DNA of 64,000 nt, from NCBI RefSeq assembly GCF_900142655.1, contig NZ_FRBQ01000001.1, positions 684,115 through 748,114 on the forward strand. Direction: 5' to 3'. Numbering within the stretch: the stretch's first letter is position 1; each line of letters starts with the position of its first letter. Both the position numbers and the translations under genes were made by a program. Source of the DNA: Phytopseudomonas punonensis (GTDB lineage: Bacteria > Pseudomonadota > Gammaproteobacteria > Pseudomonadales > Pseudomonadaceae). The notes under the pieces were generated by a model, which worked only from the letters and a program-made list of their open reading frames with translations, was not told the DNA's origin and did no database searches. Positions 17,310-27,600 of this stretch are shown in pieces.

Positions 17310-17993
17310 ATGCATCCATCCGCGATGGAAAACGGCAAGTTATTCTTCGACACCTACCTCAAGCCGCTCGGCCAGGTGACCGTCGCCGACATTGGCGCGC
17401 AGAACGTCAACGGCTCGCTCAAGGATGTCTGCCCGGATAACGCCACCTATATCGGCGTCGACTTCGTACAGGGCAAGGGTGTCGACATCATCATCGATGA
17501 CCCCTACAAACTGCCGTTCGAGGATGGCTCGCTCGACGCGATCGTCAGCAGCTCCTGCTTCGAGCACTCGGAGTTCTTCTGGCTGCTGTTCAACGAGATC
17601 ATGCGCGTGCTCAAGCCGACCGGGCTGTTCTACCTGAACGCGCCGTCGAACGGCTTGTTCCACCGCTATCCGGTCGACTGCTGGCGGTTCTACCCGGACT
17701 CGGGCAATGCCCTGGCCAACTGGGCCAACCGCTGTGGTTACAACACGCTGATGCTGGAGTCCTACACGTCCTACCAGAGCAACGGTCTGTGGAACGACTA
17801 TGTAGCGGTTTTCCTCAAGGATCGCGAACACCTGCCGCAGCATCAGCAGCGCATTCTGAATAGCTTCCAGAACTACGCCAACGGCTTCATCCATGGCCAG
17901 GAGGGTATTCTCAATCAGCAGGAGTTCCCGGAAGACGGGATGAAGCTGCGCATCATTTCCGAGACCATCGCCGGCCGTCTGCGCCTGAAGTGA
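17310..17993 (+). CDS. SAM-dependent methyltransferase, class I (type 11-like)
   Basis: A 227-residue cytoplasmic protein with a Rossmann methyltransferase core: motif I VADIGAQNVNGS (a variant of the usual DxGxG), acidic motif IGVDFVQG, then DDPYKLPFEDGSLDAIVSSS and FEHSEFFWLLFNEIMRVLKPTG, a typical post-motif region. The substrate is unknown. It lies 59 bp after the outer-membrane channel gene on the same strand and converges on the glycosyltransferase pair, so a role in modifying a glycan, or the exported protein itself, is a reasonable inference. It could equally be a lipopolysaccharide or small-molecule methyltransferase. Confidence 0.8.
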   Translation: MHPSAMENGKLFFDTYLKPLGQVTVADIGAQNVNGSLKDVCPDNATYIGVDFVQGKGVDIIIDDPYKLPFEDGSLDAIVSSSCFEHSEFFWLLFNEIMRVLKPTGLFYLNAPSNGLFHRYPVDCWRFYPDSGNALANWANRCGYNTLMLESYTSYQSNGLWNDYVAVFLKDREHLPQHQQRILNSFQNYANGFIHGQEGILNQQEFPEDGMKLRIISETIAGRLRLK

Positions 17994-18021
17994 GCCTCAT
18001 GGGCGCAGGCACAGGCCAGCG

Positions 18022-18828
18022 CTAGCGTAGCTTGTCGCGCAGCGCCGCGAAGGCATCGCGGTACTGGGTGAAGCCCTGCTCGCGCATGGCGATTTTCAGC
18101 GCGTCGCTGAGCACCGCCTCGAGTCGGAACTGGTTCAGGCGACTCGCCGACCAGGCACAGTCGAAGGTGTTGTAGGCGCGCACTCGCCAGCCCTGCTCCA
18201 GGGTCAGGATCAGCGAGGCCAGGCGCTCCATCAGGAACACCTTGCAGGGGACGCTGCCCGGGTAAGAAGACTCGCGACGCAGCCCGTCTGCCAGCTCGCC
18301 CTCGCCCTGCTCGCAAAGTACGAACAGCTGCTCGTTGAGTTCCAGCCAGCGACGCCAGAAGGACGGGCGCGCGACGATATAGTTGCTGAAGACGATCTGC
18401 CGGGAGTCCATGACCAGCTGCCGCAATGCCACATCGAGCCCGACATGCCTGACGAAGGCCTGGCTGATGTCGAGAAAGCCGGGGTGGAACAGGTCTTCCT
18501 GCTCGAACACGTTGAGAAAGAACGCGCCCATGTCGGGCTGCGGACTGAAGGTGCACACGTCGACACCAGTGGCTGCGGCCGCCTGCACGAATTCCCTGAC
18601 GTGCAACGCACCCAGTCCGATCTTATCCTTGAAACGTGGGGAGAAAAAGCCGTACCAGGCTTCCTCATCCAGTGGCTGCTCCAGCAGGAAACGGCGGATC
18701 GGCCAGTACTCTCGCCAGTCGTCACGCTCGTGGGCCATGTTGTCGAGCAACTCGAAACCCGCCGGCATGCCCTCGAGGGTGGCGTCCGAATAGGCGATGT
18801 GGAACAGGTGAATGGGCTCGGCAGGCAT
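18022..18828 (-). CDS. conserved protein of unknown function, linked to the glycosyltransferase
   Basis: A 268-residue soluble protein. I do not recognise a named family with confidence. Seen near the N-terminus: IHLFHIAYSD, then LDNMAHERDDWREYWPIRRF and WYGFFSPRFKDKIGL. From memory, this kind of N-terminus occurs in proteins encoded in glycan-biosynthesis and protein-glycosylation clusters, so a glycosyltransferase-like or sugar-handling role is possible. It has no membrane segment or signal peptide. It follows the GT41 gene by 18 bp on the same strand and ends 28 bp from the convergent methyltransferase stop. GGAG lies 11 bases before its ATG. Confidence 0.75.
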   Translation of the reverse strand: MPAEPIHLFHIAYSDATLEGMPAGFELLDNMAHERDDWREYWPIRRFLLEQPLDEEAWYGFFSPRFKDKIGLGALHVREFVQAAAATGVDVCTFSPQPDMGAFFLNVFEQEDLFHPGFLDISQAFVRHVGLDVALRQLVMDSRQIVFSNYIVARPSFWRRWLELNEQLFVLCEQGEGELADGLRRESSYPGSVPCKVFLMERLASLILTLEQGWRVRAYNTFDCAWSASRLNQFRLEAVLSDALKIAMREQGFTQYRDAFAALRDKLR

Positions 18829-18846
18829 GTTCGTTGTCTCTCCAGC

Positions 18847-20682
18847 CTATTGGCGCAACTGGGCATAGGCGTCGTCGATACCCTCTTCGAAGCTGCGCAC
18901 GAAGCGAGGCATGTCGAACAGCAGGGAGGTCTCTCGCCCCTGTTGCAGGCGCTGGCGCAGGTCGCGCAGACGCTCGGGGTCGCGAGCCAGTTCGATGGCA
19001 CACTGCTCGTAGTCCACCAGATTCTCGGTGATCAGCTCGGGCAGTTCCAGCGCGGTAAGCAGGCTGCCTGCCATACGCGAGGCGAAGGTACGGCCAGAGC
19101 GGGTCAGAACCGGCAGCCCCATCCACAAGGCGTCATTAGCCGTGGTGCCGCCGTTGAACGGATAGGCGTCGAGGAACAGATCCGCCACCGTGTAGCGTGC
19201 CAGGTAGAGCTCCGGCGCCACTCGCGGGGCAAAAACCAGTCTGTCGGCGCTGACACCATGGCGCTCGGCGCAGGCGATCAGGTTGGCCTGCGACCATTGG
19301 TTGTCGGCCAGCAGCCAGAACAGGCTGTCCGGCACCGCAGCGAGGATGCGCATCCAGCAGGAGAACATCTGCTCGTTGAACTTGTAGTTGTTGTTGAAGC
19401 AGCAGAACACGAAACGATCTTCCGGCAGGCCGCACTCGCTACGAGACGGCAATGGCGCCACCGGGCGCTGACGATCGTTGCACTGGAACACCGGCAGGTA
19501 CAGCGGTTTTTCGCTGTAGAAGGGCTTCTCGTCTTCGGGAATCAGGTAGCGGTCGGCAATCACGTAGTCGACGCAGGGCAGACCGGTTGGCCCCGGGAAG
19601 CCCAGATAGGTGAGCTGCAGTGGTGCCGGGCGGTAAGCCAGGATGTTCGGCCGCGCCCCCGACGTCAGCCCCTGCAGATCGACTAGGATGTCGATCTCGT
19701 GCTGGCGGATCAGTTGGGCGGCGCTGGCATCGTCCAGACCGCCGATCGGCATGAAGTGATCCATGGCCGCCTTCACCCGCGCCCGCAACGCCGAGCCATC
19801 CTCGCGACTCCAGCAGAAGCCGTAGACCTCGAAACGCTCGCGGTCGAGCAGTTCGAACAGCTCGACCGTCAGCAGCGACACCGCGTGCAGGCAAAAATCC
19901 GAGGACAGGAAGGCGATCCGCAACTTGGTGTGGGCATAGCCATTGGGCGGCGCCAGCAGAGCGACTCGCTGGTCGACCCGCTCGTTGACGAAATGCATGG
20001 CCGTGGCCAATTGCAGACCCGGATCGTCACTGGCCGACAGCATCGCCAACGGCGAGGTGGATTTGAGCAGGTCACCGCGCGACAGCCCCGCCGTTGGGAC
20101 CAGCACCGGCCACTGGCACTGTTTCTGGCGTAGGTGCACCCAATGCTGGATCACCTTGGGCTGGTCGGGCTCGGCTTGCAGGCTGGCCAGCAGCTTCTGC
20201 TCGGCCGCCTCCAGCTTGCGCACCTCTTCCATCAGCCGGCCCATGCTGTTGAGCACCATGATGTAAAGGTCGTGATTCAGGTCAGGCGCCACCAGCGGGT
20301 GATCGAGCATCGATTGCCAGATTACCAGGGCGTTTTCCGCACGGCCCTGACGCTCGATCACTGCACCCAGGTTGAACCAGGCCTGGACGAAATCCGGCTT
20401 GCGGACGATTGCCGCGCGGTAGGCCTGTTCAGCAGCCGGCAACTGCTCCAGCTGCGCCAGCGTCACGCCCAGGTTGAACTGCACGATGTAGTCGGCACTC
20501 GAGCTGCAATGCTGCAACCAGGTCTGGTAGAGCCGCACAACATCGGCGGGTCGACCGGCATGGCCCAGGCGCTCGGCCACGGCAATCAATTGCATGGGTT
20601 CGAGTGCGGCCTGCTCGGAGAACTGCAGCGCGGTGAGCAGGACCAGATCTAGATTCGGACTTTCCAGCGGATTTGCGGACAT
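18847..20682 (-). CDS. TPR-containing GT41 (OGT/SPINDLY-type) glycosyltransferase
   Basis: A 611-residue cytoplasmic protein: about four TPR-like helical pairs (about 30-185) and a C-terminal GT41 catalytic region (about 250-605). Signature segments: LRIAFLSSDFCLH, with His266 aligning by eye to the catalytic-region His of human OGT (GYVSSDFGNH); DLQGLTSGARPNILAYRPAP; CCFNNNYKFN with Lys434; and DAYPFNGGTTANDALWMG with Asp517 in the nucleotide-sugar site. These enzymes transfer GlcNAc, fucose or glucose to Ser/Thr (or Asn in HMW1C types). It starts 87 bp after the giant Ser/Thr-rich repeat protein on the same strand, so that protein is the leading candidate substrate. The donor sugar is unknown. 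Confidence 0.9.
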   Translation of the reverse strand: MSANPLESPNLDLVLLTALQFSEQAALEPMQLIAVAERLGHAGRPADVVRLYQTWLQHCSSSADYIVQFNLGVTLAQLEQLPAAEQAYRAAIVRKPDFVQAWFNLGAVIERQGRAENALVIWQSMLDHPLVAPDLNHDLYIMVLNSMGRLMEEVRKLEAAEQKLLASLQAEPDQPKVIQHWVHLRQKQCQWPVLVPTAGLSRGDLLKSTSPLAMLSASDDPGLQLATAMHFVNERVDQRVALLAPPNGYAHTKLRIAFLSSDFCLHAVSLLTVELFELLDRERFEVYGFCWSREDGSALRARVKAAMDHFMPIGGLDDASAAQLIRQHEIDILVDLQGLTSGARPNILAYRPAPLQLTYLGFPGPTGLPCVDYVIADRYLIPEDEKPFYSEKPLYLPVFQCNDRQRPVAPLPSRSECGLPEDRFVFCCFNNNYKFNEQMFSCWMRILAAVPDSLFWLLADNQWSQANLIACAERHGVSADRLVFAPRVAPELYLARYTVADLFLDAYPFNGGTTANDALWMGLPVLTRSGRTFASRMAGSLLTALELPELITENLVDYEQCAIELARDPERLRDLRQRLQQGRETSLLFDMPRFVRSFEEGIDDAYAQLRQ

Positions 20683-20717
20683 GTAGGCGTCTTATCAGGC
20701 AATGGGTTGCACATCAA

Positions 20718-20753
20718 CATCGCGCGACGGCGCTCAAGCGCCGCCGCGCGATG
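20718..20753. repeat. strong hairpin between the giant gene and the glycosyltransferase gene
   Basis: CATCGCGCG-A-CGGCGC-TCAA-GCGCCG-C-CGCGCGATG: 15 paired bases with one A-C mismatch and a 4-nt loop. No T run follows on the - strand, so it may partly attenuate or stabilise the mRNA at the gene boundary rather than end transcription. Confidence 0.85.
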
Positions 20754-20769
20754 GGTGTCCAGCGTCTAC

Positions 20770-21649
20770 TCAGGAGTAGAAGCTGGTGTGCACGTTGCTG
20801 GCAACCAGCAACTGGATATCGCCGTCGTTGTACACCTCGTAGCTGGTGCCGTCGACCTTGACGGTGCCGGCAGCCTGCCACTGATCGGCCGAACCGGCGA
20901 TCTGCACGCTGTCATTGGCATCGCCATTGACGATCAGTTGTACCGGCTGCGAAGCCCCCAGGCCACTGGTATCGACCAGCCCGGTCTGACCGAACTGGCT
21001 GACGCTCTCGGCATCGAGCTTCAGCTTGCTGGCCGCACCGCCGTCATTGCCGAGGTCGATGCGGCTCAGGCTGTGCTCGCTGACCGACTCAGGCTTGAGC
21101 GTGGTCAGGTCGAGCGTCTGTGTCTCGGCATCACTGCTGCGGAACCAGGCGTCGACCAAGCTGCGAACCTGACCGTCGACCGTCTCGTAGCTGCCAGTCA
21201 GGCCGATCCAGTTGCCGTTGCTCAGCTCGCTGCTCGCCTGCGAACTCAGGTTGATGCTGGCGATACCCAGGTTCGACAGGCCGTACAGCTCGTCGGCCTG
21301 GCTGACGCCATCCTGGTTGGCATCGACCCAGACACGCAACGAAGCGAAGGCATCATCACTGGCATCGATACGGCCATCCTGATTGCTGTCCAGCTCGGCC
21401 AGGGCCTCGAAACCATTCTTGGCCTTGCTACCGTCAGCCAGGGTGGTCGCGGTACCGAACAGCTCGCTACCATCGTTGATGATGCCATCGCCGTTGCGGT
21501 CGAGCGCCAGCATGCCATCACCGCGGCCTACCCAACCGGTGGTATCGAGATCGCCGTCACCGTCGATATCGAACTGGGTACCGGCTCTCCAGCTCAGGGT
21601 CTGCGCACCGTCGCCATTGAGATCGAGGATCAGCGGCGAGGTGGTTATC
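20770..21649 (-). other. C-terminal calcium-binding / secretion-signal domain of the giant protein
   Basis: About 290 residues after the last octad, starting near SPLILDLNGDG. Five DxNxDG- or DxDxDG-type loops lie in the first ~115 residues, with TGWVG and DGSELFGT between them, an arrangement I recall from Ca2+-binding modules at the ends of many type I-secreted proteins. The last ~150 residues are beta-rich (QLIVNGD, DSVQIAGSADQWQ, YEVYNDGDIQLL), ending in hydrophobic and hydroxylated residues. Confidence 0.8.
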
Positions 21650-24600
21650 TCGGCACGCTGCTCGCTGCTCATGGCCGCCAGTTGCGCCGCCGTGAAGGCG
21701 TCGGCCTGTGCCATGGTCAGAAGGCTCAACTGATCGGTGGTCAGTGCCGGGATGTCCGCCACATCGATGGCACGCAGTTGCGCCGTGCTCAACGCCGCGA
21801 AGTCAGCCGACTCGATGGCCCCGATCTGCGCCGAGGACAGCGCGACGATGTCGGCCGTTTCCAGGGCAGCGATCTGCGCACTGCTCATTGCCGCGATCTG
21901 GGTCAGGGTCAGCGCCTTGACCTGGGCCGTGGTCAATGCCACCACCTGATCGGTACTCAGCACCTGGATCTGAGCCGCAGTCAGCGACGCCAGGTCGGTG
22001 TTCTGCATGGCCTGGATCTGCGTCGTGGTCAGCGCCTGCAGAGCGTTGTTGGTCAGCGCCGCGACCTGCTCGGTGGTCAGGCCGTAGACCTGCGCAGCGG
22101 TCAGTGCCTGCACCTGGGCCGTGGTCAGCGCCTGGATCTGATCGGTGCTCAGCGCCGCCAGGTCGGAGATCTGCATGGCCTGGATCTGCGCCGTGGTCAA
22201 CGCCTGCAGGTCGTCCAGTGCCATCGCGTGGTACTGGGCAGTGGTCAGCGCAACGATCTGCGCCGTGGTCAGTGCCTGCACCTGGGCGGTGGTCAGCGCA
22301 ACGATCTGCTCGGTGCTCAGCGCCGCCAGGTCGGAGCCCTGAATGGCCTGGATCTGCGCCGTACTCAGGGCAGCCAGATCGGCGGTTTCCATCGCCGCGA
22401 ACTGCTCGCTGGTCAGGGCCACGATCTGCGCCGTCGTCAGAGCCTGAACCTGGGCAGTGGTCAGCGCCACCACCTGGGCAGTGGTCAGCGAAGCGACGTC
22501 AACGCCCTGCATAGCAGCGATCTGCTCGGTAGTCAGCGCCTGCAACTGGGCGATGGTCAGCTTGGACACCTGCTCGGTGGTGAGCTTGACGATCTGCTCG
22601 GTGGTCAGCGACTCGACCTGCTCGGTCGTCAGCACCTGCAGTTGCCCGGTACTGAGCAGCGCCAGGTCACTGGCATCGAGCGCACGAATCTGCGCCGTGG
22701 TCAGTGCAACCAGATCCTGGGTTTCCAGCGCTTCGACCTGGGCACTGCTCAAGCCCTTGATCTGATCGGTGGTCAACGCCTGGAACTGGTCGCTGGTCAG
22801 CGCACGCACCTGAGCCGTGGTGAAGGCCGCCAGATCACGGGTTTCCATGGCCTGCAGCTGGGCAGCGGTTAACGCCTGCACCTGATCGGTGGTCAGCGCT
22901 GCGGCCTGGGCCGTGGTCAAACCAACGATCGCTGCCGTGTTCAGCTTCGCCACATCGGCCACTTCCATCGCCACCAGTTGCGCAGTGCTCAGCGCGGCGA
23001 GCTGGGCAGAGCCCAACGCCTCGGCCTGCGCCGTGGTCAAGGCAACGATCTGCGCGGTGGTCAGCGCCGCCACGTCGGAGGTCTTCAGCGCCACGATCTG
23101 CGCCGTCGTCATCTCCGCGAAATCGGCGACTTCCAGCGCGTTGACCTGGGCACTGGTCAGCGCCTGGATCTGCAGCGTGGTCAGCGCCTTAACCTGATCA
23201 CTGCCCAGGGCAACGATCTGCGCCGTGGTCAGTGCCGCCAGGTCGACGGTGTTCAGCGCCACGATCTGCGCCGTGGTCAATGCCGCGACCTGCGCCGTGG
23301 TCAGCGCTGCAGCCTGCTCGGCGCTCAGGCCTTGCAGCGTGCTGGTGGTCAACGCGACCAGGTCTTCGGTTTCCATGCGGGTCAGTTGCGCCGTACTCAG
23401 CGCCGCCAGTTGTCCAGAAGTGAGGGCCCCTGCCTGCTCGCTGGTCAGAGCGACGACTTGCGCAGTGGTCAGCCTGGCCACGTCGCGCGTTTGCATGGCG
23501 GCGATCTGCTCGGTGCTGAGCAGGGCGAAGTCGGCAGCCTCCAGCGCCGGAATCTGATCGGTGCTCAAGGCGACGATCTGCGCGGTGGTCAGTGCCTTGA
23601 CCTGGTCACTGGTCAGCGCGGCGATCTGAGCGGTGCTCAGGGCAGCGATGTCACGGGTTTCCATGGCCTGAATCTGCGCGGTGGTCAGCGCTGCCAGGTC
23701 GACGGTTTCCATGGCCAGGAACTGGGCCGTGGTCAACGCCTGGATCTGCGCTGCGGTCAGCGCCGCCACCTGGGCCGTGGTCAGCGCGACGATCTGGGCG
23801 CTGGTCAGACCGGAGATGTCGGCCGTCTCGATCGCACGGATCTGCGTGGTGCTCAGGGCCGCCAGATCGACGGTCTCAAGCTCGGCCAGCTGCGCCTTGG
23901 TCAACGCCTGGATCTGTTCGTTGGTCAGTGCCTGTACCTGCGCCGTGGTCAACGCGACGATCTGCGCCGAGGTCAACGCCGCGACGTCAGCCGCCTCCAG
24001 CCCGGAGATCTGGGCCGTGGTCAGGGCCTGGATGTCAGCGGTCTCCAGTGCGGCGACCTGGGCAGTGGTCAGTGCCTGCACCTGATCGATGCTCAGTGCC
24101 TGGACCTGCGCCGTCGTCAGCGCCACCACCTGAGCGGTGCTCAGGGCAGCGATCTGCGACAGCTGCAGGCCAGCCAGCTGGGTGCTGCTGAGCAGCGCCA
24201 GGTCAGCAGTTTCCAGTGCACGAATCTGCGCGGTGGTCAGCGAACCGATCTGATCCAGGGTGATGGCCTGTACCTGCGCCGAGGTCAACTGCGGAATCAC
24301 GCTGGTGGACAGCGCAGCCAGCGACTGGCCATCGAGAGCAGCGATCTGCGCCGTGGTCAGGTTGATTACCTGGGCCGACGTCAAGGCCGCCACCTGGGCG
24401 GTAGACAGAAGCTGGACCTGGTCGGCAGTCAGCGCGGCGATATCAGCGGTTTCCATCAGCGCGATCTGCGCTGTGGTAAGGGACGCGATCTGCTCGAAGA
24501 CCAGGGCTTGCACCTGAGCCGTGGTCAGCGCCACCAGTTGGGCCGAGCTGAGCGACTGGATGACAGCCGTGCTCAGCGCAGCGACCTGAGCGACGGTCAG

Positions 24601-27600
24601 GCTCGACAGCTGTCCAGTGCTAAGCGCAGCGACCTGCACGGTGCTCAGTGCCTGCACCTGCTCTTCGGTCAGGGCTGCAATGTCCGCCGTGCTCATCACT
24701 TCGATCTGCGCCGTGCTCAGGCGAGCGATCTGCGCCGTGGAGAACTCGGCGAAACGATCCGGCGTCAGCGCCACGATCTGCGCCGTGGTCAGCGCCGACA
24801 CCTGGGCCGTGGTCAGTGCACTGACCTGCTCCAGGGTCAGGGCGGCGACATCGGCGGTTTCCAGTACTCGCACCTGAGCTGTGGAGAGCGCCGCGATCTG
24901 CTGGTTGGTCAAGGCCACGACCTGCGCCGTGGTCAGCGCCATGACCTGCTCGTTGGTCAGAGCCCGCAGGTCTTCGGTCTGGATCGCGCTGACCTGATCG
25001 GCACCCAGGGCGGCCAGGTCGGCGGTTTCCATGGCGCGGATCTGCGCAGTGGTCAACGCGATGATCTGGTCAGCCGTCAGGGCAGCAACCTGCGCAGTGG
25101 TCAGCCCCTGGATCTGCGCAGCGGTCAACGCCTCGATCTGCGCCGTACTCAGGGCCGCGATGTGGCTACTGCTCAGCGCGGCCAGGTCTACGACCTCCAG
25201 TGCACGCACCTGTGCCGTGCTCAGGGCAGCGAGCTGGACATCGGTGAGCGCGGCGGCCTGGGCGGTGGTCAGCGCCACCAGTTGGGCGTTGCTCAGCACG
25301 GCGAAGTCCTGGCTTTCCAGCGCGGCGACCTGGCCGGTAGTCAGCGCCTGGATCTGCGCGGTGGTCAGCGCCTGCATCTGCGCAGTGGTAAGGGCCTGTA
25401 CCTGGCTGGTGGTCAGCGCGGCAAGATCCTCGGTTTCCAGGATGCGAACCTGGCGTGTGGTCCAGGCGGCGATCTGCTCGGTGGTTAGCGACGGGACGTT
25501 GCTCGGCGTCAGCGAGTTGATGAAGGCCAGATCCGCCGAGTTCAGCGCATCCGGGCTCAAGGCCGCCGTTTGCTCGCCGTTCAGCGCCCCCAATTGCGCG
25601 CTACTCAGCGCGGCTGCCTGTGCAGTGCTCAGCTCGGCCAGTTGCTCCGGCGTCATCGAGGCGAAGTCGGCCACTTCCAGAGCGGCCACCTGGGCGGTGG
25701 TCAGAGCGGCGACCTGGGCCAGCGACAGCGAAGCGACCTGCACCGTGCTGAGGCCGGCGATGGCGGCCGTGGACAGGGCAGCCAGATCCGCGGTTTCCAG
25801 GCTACCAAGTTGGTCGAGCCCCAGTGCAGCGATCTGCGTGGCGGTAAGTGCGGCCGCCTGCTGCGGAGTCAGCGCGGCGATCTGCACCTCGGACAGGATC
25901 GCGATATCGCCTGTCTCCAGCACAGCCACCTGCGCCGTGGTCAGCGCCGCCACCTGGGCGGAGGACAGCTGCTCGATCTGGGCAGTGGTCAGGGCCACCA
26001 TCTGAGCCGTGCTCAACGCGGCGACCTGGGCGGTGGTCAGACCGGCTACCTGCTCCTGGGTCAGGGCCGCGATATCGGCGGTTTTCAGCGCGCGGATCTG
26101 TACCGAGCTGAGTGCCGCCAGATCAGCGACCTCCAGCGATGCCACCTGCTCGCTGCTCATAGCAGCGATCTGGGCGGTGGTCAGGGCAGCACTCTGCGCG
26201 CTGGTCAGGGCAATGATCTGCTCGGTGCCGAGGGCAACGATGTCCGCCGTTTCCAGGGCGCGGATCTGCGCCGTGCTCAGGGCAGCGACCTGCTCACCCG
26301 TCAGTGCATGCACCTGGGCGGTGGTCAGGGCAACGATCTGTGCCGTGCTCAGGCCCTGCAGGTCGCCACTCTGGATGGCGGCTACCTGGATGGTGGTCAG
26401 CGCCGCGACCTGGCCAGTGGTCAGCGCCGCGAACTGCGCGCTGGTCAGGGCGACGATCTGCGGCTGGGTCAGGGCAACCAGGTCAGTCGTTTCCAGGGCG
26501 CGGATCTGCGTCGTGGTCAGGGCAGCCAGGTCATCGGTTTGCAGTGCAGCGACCTGGGCGCCGGTGAGCGCGACGATCTGAGCAGTGGTCAGTGCGGCCA
26601 CTTGGCCAGTGGTCAGCGCGACGACCTGAGCGGTGCTCAGTGCCTGGACGCTAGCGGTGGACAGGGCAACGACCTGGCCAGTGCCCAGAGCAGCGATCTG
26701 CTCGACACCCATCGCACGAACCTGCGCCGTACTCAGAGCCTGCAGTTGCAGGTTAGTGAGCGCAGCCAGGTCAGCGCTTTCGATAGCAGCAACCTGTGTG
26801 GTGGTCAGGGCCCCCACCTGAGCGATGGTAAGCTTGGCGATCTGGGTGCTGGTCAGGGCAGCGATCTGCTCGACCGTCATGGCCGCCAGATCGGCGGTTT
26901 CCAGCGCAACGATCTGCGCCGTGGTCAGCGCCGCGACATCGACCGGCTCCAGAGCGGAAACCTGGGCGGTGGTCAGGGCGATGATCTGCGCCGTGGTCAG
27001 TGCCTGGATCTGCGCGGTGCTCAGCGCAGCCAGCTGATCGCTGGTCAGGGCGGCGAAATCGGCGATTTCCAGCGCACGCACTTGGGCAGTCCCCAGAGCG
27101 GCGATCTGCGACGGACTCAAGGCACGGATCTGTGCCGTGGTCAGGGCGACCAGTTGCGCAGAACTCATGCCCTGCAGGTCGGCGAGCTCCAGCTCGGCGA
27201 CCTGGGCGGTGGTCAGTGCGGCGACCTGGGCAGTGGTCAGTGCGGCAACCTGAGCCGGCCGCAGGGCAACGATCTGATCAGCGCTCAAAGCCACCAGATC
27301 CGCCGTCTCCAGCGCGGCGACCTGAGCCGTGGTCAGAGCGGAGACTTGCGCCGTGGTCAGCGCAGCCATCTGGTCAGAGGTCAGGCTTGGAATCAGCAAG
27401 GCACTGATAGAAGCCAGGTCGACGGTTTCCAGGGCAACGATCTGGTCGACCGTCAGGGCCGCCAGCTGAGTCGCCTTCAATGCGGCGACCTGGGCGCTGC
27501 TGAGCGCGACGATCTGGGCGGCGGTGAGGGCAGCCACGTCAGCCGTTTCCAGGGACTGGACCTGTGCCGAGGTCAGCGCGGCGACCTGCGCCGTGGTCAG

